64,000 nucleotides of DNA from Mycobacterium montefiorense (GTDB taxonomy: Bacteria; Actinomycetota; Actinomycetes; Mycobacteriales; Mycobacteriaceae): assembly GCF_003112775.1 (NCBI RefSeq), contig NZ_BFCH01000007.1, positions 298,613-362,612 of the forward strand, in the 5' to 3' direction. The notes below the pieces were generated by a model, which searched no databases, had not been told where the DNA came from, and was given only the letters and a program-made list of their open reading frames with translations. Below, piece after piece: positions 57,688 through 64,000 of the stretch. The position numbers and the translations under genes are program-made. Every line of letters starts with the position of its first letter. Positions within the stretch are counted from its first letter, which is position 1.

Positions 57688-59066
57688 CGTCCACCCTCTC
57701 CGGAGATCACGCTGGCCGGCTTTCGCGTATCCATGCCCGCCACAACGAAGCTGGGCGGCCGTGGCGTACGAATCAGCTCGTTGCACACCACGCCGATCAG
57801 CAACAGGATCACCATGATCATGAATGACCATCGGTACCGCTCGGGTCCCGCCACATGGGCAGCAATGCGGTTGTCGGCAATCGCGTTGACAATCACCGGC
57901 CCGAGCACACCCGCTGTCGACCACGCTGTCAGCAGCCTGCCGTGGATCGCCCCGACTTCGAGGTAGCCGAACAGGTCACGCAGGTAGGCAGGCGCCGTCG
58001 AGAAGCCCGCGCCATAGAACGACAGCAGCAAGATGCACACCACAAGGAATAATGGCTTGCTTGTATTTTGCGCGACGATCAAAACGACATAGAGCGCCGC
58101 GCCCAGACCGAGGTACAGCCGGTACATGTTTTTGCGACCGGCCCCATCCGACGCCGAAGACCACAGTATGCGTCCCAACGAATTTGCCAGCGAGAGTATC
58201 GCTACGAATCCCGCCGCCGCCGCGGTCAACGCCGCGGGAGAAGCCGCGCGTGGAAAGTAATCCCGGTAAATGGGCGCGGCCCGCTCCAGGATGCCTATTC
58301 CCGCAGTGACGTTGAAGCACAACACTATCCACAGCAGCCAGAACTGGGGCATCCTGATCGCCTCGTTCGCGGTGCGATCGGGGCCAGCGGCATGCGGCAA
58401 CTTCGACGAGGCGACTCTGACGATGGGTGGTTCCCATTCGTGCGGCGGCACCCGAATCAGCAACACTCCCACCGACATGAAGACGGCGTACACCAGCCCC
58501 ATGACCAAGAACGTCGCAGCAAGTCCGTGCCGGTCGGAGCCGAACCATTTCATCAACTGCGACGACCACGGAGAGGCGATCAGCGCACCGCCGCCAAACC
58601 CCATGATGGCAAAGCCGGTCGCCATGCCCGGCTGGTCGGGAAACCATTTCATCAACGTGGAAACCGGTGAGATGTAACCGATTCCAAGACCGATACCGCC
58701 GATGACACCGTAACCGACGATGATCAGCCACATCTGTCCCAGCTCGGCCGCGGCCGCCGCGACAAGCAACCCACCGCAAAAGCAGGACAACGCCACGAAC
58801 ATCGCCCAGCGAGGGCCGCGTCTGTCCACCGCCGTGCCGAAGACGGCGGCCGACGCACCCAGCATGACAATGCCCAGCGTGAACGGCATAGCACTTAAAA
58901 GACCTGATGCCCCAAGTGTTTCATGTAGGGGCAGTTTGAAAACACTCCACGAGTAAACGCTGCCGATCGCTAGGTGTATCGACAGCGCAGCGGGGGGAAC
59001 GAGCCATCTACTCCACCCGGGCCCGGCGACGATTCGATCGCGCGACAGAGCTGCAGCAGACATCAT
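57684..59066 (-). CDS. OFA-family MFS transporter (oxalate/formate antiporter type)
   Basis: 460 residues with 12 hydrophobic helices. Begins SIHLAIGSVYSWSVFKLPLH, the OFA N-terminal hallmark, has the MFS loop motif AVDRRGPRWAMFVALS and the GIGLGIGYISPVSTLMKWFPD segment. Likely exchanges small organic acids; oxalate itself is not certain. ATG at 59066 or 59063; AAGAGGA spacing favours the latter. Followed by its small subunit. Confidence 0.9.
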   Translation of the reverse strand: MMSAAALSRDRIVAGPGWSRWLVPPAALSIHLAIGSVYSWSVFKLPLHETLGASGLLSAMPFTLGIVMLGASAAVFGTAVDRRGPRWAMFVALSCFCGGLLVAAAAAELGQMWLIIVGYGVIGGIGLGIGYISPVSTLMKWFPDQPGMATGFAIMGFGGGALIASPWSSQLMKWFGSDRHGLAATFLVMGLVYAVFMSVGVLLIRVPPHEWEPPIVRVASSKLPHAAGPDRTANEAIRMPQFWLLWIVLCFNVTAGIGILERAAPIYRDYFPRAASPAALTAAAAGFVAILSLANSLGRILWSSASDGAGRKNMYRLYLGLGAALYVVLIVAQNTSKPLFLVVCILLLSFYGAGFSTAPAYLRDLFGYLEVGAIHGRLLTAWSTAGVLGPVIVNAIADNRIAAHVAGPERYRWSFMIMVILLLIGVVCNELIRTPRPPSFVVAGMDTRKPASVISGEGGR

Positions 59067-59278
59067 TGTCCTCTTTCCACACGGCGAGCGCCCTGTTGCT
59101 TGAGGGCGCCCGGGAGTTTCACGTCAGCGACCAATTGGCAAGCAAGACAGAAACATTCGGCGGCTACTTCACTATGATTTATTGCCGATGATTTTCGGCA
59201 AGTTCACCCGATGCTAGCGACCCGGGTCACACGATGAAGTCGAGGAACTGTGATGAAAACGGTTGTAGTCAAGGGCGA

Positions 59279-59935
59279 CTACCGAGTCGCGTGTCCCAGT
59301 ATCAGTGGGTGGACAATACGTGGCATCCCGCGCCAGACGACATGATCGGCCGTAACAGCAAATCCGCAGGCGCGCATCAACTCCCCGGTCGGCCGGTTAC
59401 AGCAGCATCCGCCGGCGAAGGCACGCCACGGACGAAACAGGTAGTCCTGCCAGGCTGCGAGCAACCGCGAACTCGCGCGCACATGTTCTACGAACAACAA
59501 CTGCCCACCGGGGCGCAGCACGCGTGCGATCTCGAACAGCGCGCGTTCGGGATCCTCGACGGTGCAAAGGACGAGCGTCGAGACGACGGTGTCCACGGAC
59601 TCGTCGGGCAGCGGTAGACGCTCCGCGGGCGCGTCGATGATCTGTGCGGGACGGGGATGCCGCTGCAGCCGAAGCGCGAGCTTTCGGCGCATCGCGGGCT
59701 CGGGCTCCAACAGCAGCAGATCGTCGACGCCGTCGGGATAGTGCTCGATGTTCAGTCCGGTCCCCGCGCCGATCTCGACGACACGCCCGCGGGCGCCGCT
59801 CACCAGCGTCCGCCTCCGGCTACGCATGCCCGCGAGCTCACCGAGCCACACAAACGGGTCATACACCAGGGCCATAATCCGCAGCCACGACGCGGAGCGC
59901 GGGCGCACTTCTAGTTCGATACCAGTGTCGGTCAT
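59279..59935 (-). CDS. Class I SAM-dependent methyltransferase
   Basis: 218 residues. Motif I is VVEIGAGTGLNIEHYPDGV, followed by LLLLEPEPAMRRKL, then ERLPLPDESVDTVVSTLVLC and LRPGGQLLFVEHVRA, of the UbiE/phospholipid methyltransferase kind. A cysteine cluster GGCCCNRPTGE near residue 180 occurs in relatives of this type. Start at ATG 59935; longer frame has no site. Confidence 0.9.
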   Translation of the reverse strand: MTDTGIELEVRPRSASWLRIMALVYDPFVWLGELAGMRSRRRTLVSGARGRVVEIGAGTGLNIEHYPDGVDDLLLLEPEPAMRRKLALRLQRHPRPAQIIDAPAERLPLPDESVDTVVSTLVLCTVEDPERALFEIARVLRPGGQLLFVEHVRASSRLLAAWQDYLFRPWRAFAGGCCCNRPTGELMRACGFAVTADHVVWRGMPRIVHPLILGHATR

Positions 59936-60015
59936 GGCGCAAACGTAGAAGAGGCCACCGGGTGCGCGCATCGCCCAGGGCGGCCATCTTCGGCCGATGG
60001 CCCGTTTGGGCTAGG

Positions 60016-61062
60016 TCACAGCAGTCCGAGGCGCGCGGCCTCCGCAACGGCAGCGGTCCGCGAGGTGCGTCCCAGCTTGCGGCGGATGTTCGCCACATGG
60101 CGGTGCACGGTATGCGGGCTCAGCACCAGATGCTCGGCGATCTCGCGATCGTGCAGACCGCGCGCAAGGCAGGCGAGAATCTCGCGTTCACGAGCGGAGA
60201 GCGCGACCGGCTCTGGCTCGTGTGCGTGCTGCTGCGGCGACGGCGTCGACGGCCCCAGCGACTCGCGGCATGCGCGCGCGACGGAATCCGCGTCACCATG
60301 CCAGGGAAAGTGCGCACTGCCGGGCAGCGAGATCAGCGCGGCGCCGGGGATCGCCGCCGCAACCTCACGCCCGAGCCGGTAAGGCACGGCACGGTCGTCG
60401 CGACGATGCACGACCAGCGTCGGCGAGTAGACGTTGGGAAGGTACCCACGGACATCGAGGCGATAGACCAGACCCAACAATGCGGCGGCGGCCTCGGCGG
60501 TCGCCGCCCCTCGCTGCAACCGTGCGAAGCGTTCGTGCTCCGCGGATTCGGCGGCACCGAGGAACATGTTGCTGAGCAAACGCGAGCCGAGTCCCCAATG
60601 CGCGCGAACCGCCGCGATGATCGCGTCGCCCACTCCCGGTGCGGTGATCACCGAGCCATCGGCGTAGGACCCGTACAGCACCAGCCGCTCGACTCTTTCG
60701 GGATACGTTGCAGCAAAGGCGATTGCGGTGCAGCTCCCGCAGGATCCGCCCAACACAGACACACGCTCGAGATCGAGCTCGTCGAGCAGCGCCCGCAGCA
60801 TCGCCACTTCCGCGTCCAGGGTCAGGTCCGAATCTCGCAACGCGCGGTCCGACATGCCGACGCCGAGCCGGTCGTAGCGGATCAGCGTGTATCCGTCGGC
60901 GACGCTTTCCCAGAATTGCCGGAAGCCGGAGCTCTCCCAGTCGAGTTCGAGATGGCTCACCCACCACGCCGGAGCGACCAGAGCTGGACCATCGCCGCGT
61001 ACTTCGTACGCCACGCGGCGGTCGCCGACGCGCAGGAACCGAATCTCGGACTTTGCCAGCAT
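60016..61062 (-). CDS. Alpha/beta hydrolase fused to a LuxR-type helix-turn-helix
   Basis: 348 residues. Residues 1-270 are an alpha/beta hydrolase with nucleophile S107 in LGGSCGSCTAIAF, Asp in VVHRRDDRAVPYR and His in PGSAHFPWHGD; residues 285-348 are a LuxR/GerE helix-turn-helix (LSAREREILACLARGLHDRE, IAEHLVLSPHTVHRHVANIR). With an apparently intact triad, the hydrolase part may sense by binding or cleaving a ligand and so control DNA binding. ATG at 61062, 54 bases after the NRPS gene on the same strand, so it may regulate or sense that product. Confidence 0.9.
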   Translation of the reverse strand: MLAKSEIRFLRVGDRRVAYEVRGDGPALVAPAWWVSHLELDWESSGFRQFWESVADGYTLIRYDRLGVGMSDRALRDSDLTLDAEVAMLRALLDELDLERVSVLGGSCGSCTAIAFAATYPERVERLVLYGSYADGSVITAPGVGDAIIAAVRAHWGLGSRLLSNMFLGAAESAEHERFARLQRGAATAEAAAALLGLVYRLDVRGYLPNVYSPTLVVHRRDDRAVPYRLGREVAAAIPGAALISLPGSAHFPWHGDADSVARACRESLGPSTPSPQQHAHEPEPVALSAREREILACLARGLHDREIAEHLVLSPHTVHRHVANIRRKLGRTSRTAAVAEAARLGLL

Positions 61063-61116
61063 CGCATTGAGCGTACGACGGCGTTCTGGCCAGCGAAAGG
61101 ATTGCTATACCAACGG

Positions 61117-64000
61117 CTAAAGCAGCCCAAGCAATTGTAGGTCGGTGACGTATTTGACGATGACCGGCGGCGAGACGTGCGGGATGTCATTGTCGGGCCC
61201 GATTTTGGCCTCCTGCACCGCGGCGCGGAATCTGTCCGTCGACGCTGAGGCGCCGCGCATCGGCAGTGCGGGCCGCACATACCTGGGGCCGGCCGACTGC
61301 AGTATCTGCAGCACGCTGTGCTGCCGCTGTCGATGGGGCAGACCCCGCAGGCCGCACTCAAACCGTTGCAACCATTCGTCGAAATCGTCGATGCGCTCGA
61401 TGGAATGGCCGGCATCGATCAGCCAATCGACGTACTCGTCGAGCCCGACACCGTCGTCGTGCGGGTTCATCACGTGATAGGTCTCAAACCCGTCGACCAC
61501 CTCGGCTCCGAGCGTGGCGATCGCCTCGGCAACGAATTCGACCGGCAGCCCGTCGTAGTGCGCCCGTTGCCGGTTGCCGTTCGCGTCGCGCTGATAGAAC
61601 GAACCGGGCGCGATGCCCGTGGCCACCAGGCTCAACACCATCCGCGTCACCAGGTCCGAGACGTTGAGCTGACCCAGGTAACTGGTGTCGGCCAAGATCA
61701 TGCCGCTGCGGAACACCAGAACCGGCAGCCCGAACAATTCATGGGCTTCCCGTAGCAACACCTCACCGGCCCACTTGCTGTTGGCGTAGCCGCTCACCGA
61801 GCCGCCGTCGTTGACGCGCGTCGGGCTGATGATCCGGATGTCGGCGTCCTCGGTGAACGCCGAGCGCTCAATCGGGTCACCGACGTTGGCAGTCGACACA
61901 TATGTGTAGGGCTTGAGTTTCGTAGTCAACGCCAGCCGGATCAGTTCCGCGGTGCCGCCGACGTTGGGGCCGAACAGTTCGCTGTAGGGCAATACACCGT
62001 TGACCAATGCGGCCGAATCAACGATCAAATCAACGGTTTCGGCCAGTCGCTGCCACGTCTGGCCGTCGAGGCCGAGGTCCGCTTGCGCCTTGTCTCCGGC
62101 GATGACCTGAAGACGATCCGCCGCAAGCTCCTCAAAGTGCGCCAGCAGTTGCGGATCCCCGGTGTCGAAGACCTTCTCCAGACGACGCAGAGCATCCGCG
62201 TCGGAGGATCCACGCACCAGACAGATCAGTGTGCCGTCGACCAATTCCAGTTGCTCAAGCCATTTCAGCACCAGGTAACGCCCGAGGAACCCGGTCGCGC
62301 CGGTCAACAGAACCGTACGTAGCTCCGCGCTCGGGCCCGGCAGCGTGGCGGCCGCCGATAGCGTTGCGGCGTCCATGAACTTGTCCAGGGTGAGATCGGC
62401 GGCATGGATTTCGCCGGGCTGCGCGCCGTGCGCGGCCACAAAACGCGGATCGACAACGTGCCGGTCAACCTGATGGCTCAATGCGCTCACCGACGGTGCG
62501 TCGAACAGAACGCGGACAGTGAGGTGGGTGTCGAGAGTTGTGTTGATCGCGGCGATCAAACGCATTGCCGAGATGCTGTTTCCACCGAGGTCGAAGAACG
62601 AATCGTCAACCCCGACCCGCTCGAGGCCGAGGATCTCGGCGTAGACACCGGCCAGGGCTTCCTCGACTGCGTTACTCGGAGCACGGTACTCACTGCTGTG
62701 GTACTGCGGTGCCGGCAAGGCGCGGGTGTCAAGCTTGCCGTTGACCGTCAACGGCAGTGCGTCGAGGACCGCGATGGCGGCGGGGACCATGTAGGGTGCC
62801 AGCCGCTGGGCCAGCGCGGCTCGGGCACCGGCGGTGTCGACCGCCCCGGTTGACACTTCGGTGACATAACCCACCAAACGCTTGTCGCCGGGGCGGTCCT
62901 CGCGAACCACCACAACCGCGGCCTCGACCCCATCCAAACCGCTTAGCGCCAACTGGATTTCGCCGAGCTCGATCCGATAGCCGCGAATCTTGACCTGCTC
63001 ATCGGCCCGACCCAAATACTGCAGCTGCCCATCAGCACGCCATGACACCAAATCGCCGGTGCGATACATGCGTTGCCCTGGCGCGAACGGGCAGGCCACA
63101 AACCGCGATGCCGTCAATCCCGCGCGGCGCAGATATCCGGCCGCCAACCCACGCCCGGCCACGTACAACTCGCCCACCGCACCCGGTGGCACCGGACGCA
63201 ACCAGGGGTCGAGCACAAGCAGCGCCGCCCCCGGAATCGGCCCACCGATCGGAGGTGCCCCTGATCCGGCAGTCAGCGGTGGACTGACCGTCGCGCACAG
63301 CGTGGACTCGGTGGGACCATAGGCGTTGGTCATCACTCGCCCCGGCGCCCATCGATCCACCAGCTCCGCCGAGCAGGCCTCGGCGGCCACCACCAGTGCC
63401 GCGGACTCCAAGCCTTCGGGCGACAGCGCCGACACCGCCGACGGGGTCTGGTGCAACACGGTGACGTGTTCGTCAATCAGCAAGTTCTGCAAGTCATCTG
63501 GCACCGCGGCCACCGACTCGGGCACGATCAGGAGCCGAGACCCGTGCAGCAACGCCCCCCAGATCTCTTCGACCGAGGCGTCAAACGCATAGGAGTACCA
63601 CTGCGACCACACCTCCCCCGGCCCCGACGGCAGACCCACATGCAGCGACTCCAACAGCTGAGTCACGTTGTGGTGAGTCGTCGCCACCCCCTTGGGCACA
63701 CCGGTAGTTCCCGACGTGTAAACGACGTGGGCGAGGTCCCCGGGCGCGGGCGCCGCCAACGCGATGCTCGGCTGGGCCTGTACCGCCGGCTCATTGACGC
63801 CGAAGACCGGCACCCCGTGACTATCGAACCGCCCGGCTAACTCAGCGGTGGTCAGCGCCGCGATCGGCGCGGCATCGGCGAGCATGAACTCGACGCGAGA
63901 ATCGGGCACCGCGGAATCGATCGGCAGGTAGGCCGCCCCCGACTTGAGCACCGCCAATATCGCCACGATCGCCTCGGCCGAGCGCGAAAACATCACCGCC
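61117..64000 (-). CDS. Non-ribosomal peptide synthetase, terminal A-PCP-R module (5' partial)
   Basis: About 960 residues; the gene runs off the right edge. Adenylation motifs: [20 protein letters not shown] (A3), [11 protein letters not shown] (A5), MYRTGDLV (A7), [19 protein letters not shown] (A8) and [10 protein letters not shown] (A10, Lys). A carrier domain follows with [16 protein letters not shown] (phosphopantetheine Ser). The last 400 residues are a thioester reductase: [18 protein letters not shown] binds NADPH, and [10 protein letters not shown] with [11 protein letters not shown] holds the catalytic Tyr/Lys. The product would leave as an aldehyde or alcohol. Closest recalled relative is the end of mycobacterial Nrp (Rv0101). 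Confidence 0.94.
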   Translation of the reverse strand, partial: AVMFSRSAEAIVAILAVLKSGAAYLPIDSAVPDSRVEFMLADAAPIAALTTAELAGRFDSHGVPVFGVNEPAVQAQPSIALAAPAPGDLAHVVYTSGTTGVPKGVATTHHNVTQLLESLHVGLPSGPGEVWSQWYSYAFDASVEEIWGALLHGSRLLIVPESVAAVPDDLQNLLIDEHVTVLHQTPSAVSALSPEGLESAALVVAAEACSAELVDRWAPGRVMTNAYGPTESTLCATVSPPLTAGSGAPPIGGPIPGAALLVLDPWLRPVPPGAVGELYVAGRGLAAGYLRRAGLTASRFVACPFAPGQRMYRTGDLVSWRADGQLQYLGRADEQVKIRGYRIELGEIQLALSGLDGVEAAVVVVREDRPGDKRLVGYVTEVSTGAVDTAGARAALAQRLAPYMVPAAIAVLDALPLTVNGKLDTRALPAPQYHSSEYRAPSNAVEEALAGVYAEILGLERVGVDDSFFDLGGNSISAMRLIAAINTTLDTHLTVRVLFDAPSVSALSHQVDRHVVDPRFVAAHGAQPGEIHAADLTLDKFMDAATLSAAATLPGPSAELRTVLLTGATGFLGRYLVLKWLEQLELVDGTLICLVRGSSDADALRRLEKVFDTGDPQLLAHFEELAADRLQVIAGDKAQADLGLDGQTWQRLAETVDLIVDSAALVNGVLPYSELFGPNVGGTAELIRLALTTKLKPYTYVSTANVGDPIERSAFTEDADIRIISPTRVNDGGSVSGYANSKWAGEVLLREAHELFGLPVLVFRSGMILADTSYLGQLNVSDLVTRMVLSLVATGIAPGSFYQRDANGNRQRAHYDGLPVEFVAEAIATLGAEVVDGFETYHVMNPHDDGVGLDEYVDWLIDAGHSIERIDDFDEWLQRFECGLRGLPHRQRQHSVLQILQSAGPRYVRPALPMRGASASTDRFRAAVQEAKIGPDNDIPHVSPPVIVKYVTDLQLLGLL

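Overview
The window looks like a chromosomal segment of a Mycobacterium, probably a slow-growing non-tuberculous species. It is GC-rich, uses many GTG starts and ATGA/GTGA stop-start overlaps, carries a PPE-SVP protein and a mycobacterial haemophore-type protein, and bases 1-25.8 kb follow the order I recall for M. tuberculosis nuoD-nuoN and Rv3162c-Rv3171c. No tRNA, rRNA, insertion sequence, prophage or CRISPR array was seen.

Layout. (1) 1-13.7 kb: complex I operon nuoD (5' end cut by the window) to nuoN on the + strand, most genes overlapping by 4 bases. (2) 13.6-21.1 kb, - strand: a GMC oxidoreductase, then a MoxR ATPase/DUF58/DUF4129 membrane cluster whose DUF58 gene has an in-frame TGA, then a TetR-SDR pair. 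(3) 21.2-27.4 kb: kinase-like Rv3168 and Rv3169 homologues, two flavin amine oxidases and a convergent alpha/beta hydrolase. (4) 27.5-35.6 kb: accessory regulators (XRE, three-gene TetR-type units), small membrane proteins, a haemophore-like protein, a PPE protein with a secretory lipase, and an SMR efflux protein with altered key residues. (5) 36-45 kb: a stress-type island with topoisomerase IB, a STAS-ATPase fusion, a Rho-N/KGG protein, a five-gene operon (GT2, acyl-CoA dehydrogenase-like, PIG-L deacetylase, NodS-like methyltransferase, EEP phosphatase), DUF3349, CsbD, two tiny ORFs and a haemerythrin. (6) 44.8-50.9 kb: CoA-transferase and a frameshifted enoyl-CoA hydratase, TetR/lipocalin-like, a PknH-type sensor protein, an aldo-keto reductase and an SDR. 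(7) 51-61 kb: a membrane diguanylate cyclase, GlgX, a MerR regulator, a PAS-ANTAR protein behind a structured leader, a flavin-binding protein, an OFA-type MFS transporter with its small partner, a methyltransferase, and a hydrolase-LuxR fusion. (8) 61.1-64 kb: the end of a non-ribosomal peptide synthetase (adenylation-carrier-reductase), running off the right edge.

How it fits together. Nine sites in regions 5 and 7 match the actinobacterial SigF promoter form GTTT-N14..16-GGGTAT closely (seven of them with GTTT exactly; eight of nine with 15 or 16 bases of spacer). They precede topoisomerase IB, the STAS-ATPase, the Rho-N protein, the GT2 operon, DUF3349, CsbD, haemerythrin, glgX and a small membrane protein. 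I therefore infer a scattered general-stress regulon, with the uncharacterised GT2/ACAD-like/PIG-L/NodS/EEP operon as its most interesting member: the enzymes suggest building, N-deacetylating and N-methylating an amino-sugar conjugate. Three genes are disrupted (DUF58 stop, nucleotidyltransferase frameshift, enoyl-CoA hydratase frameshift); sequencing error cannot be excluded from the sequence alone.
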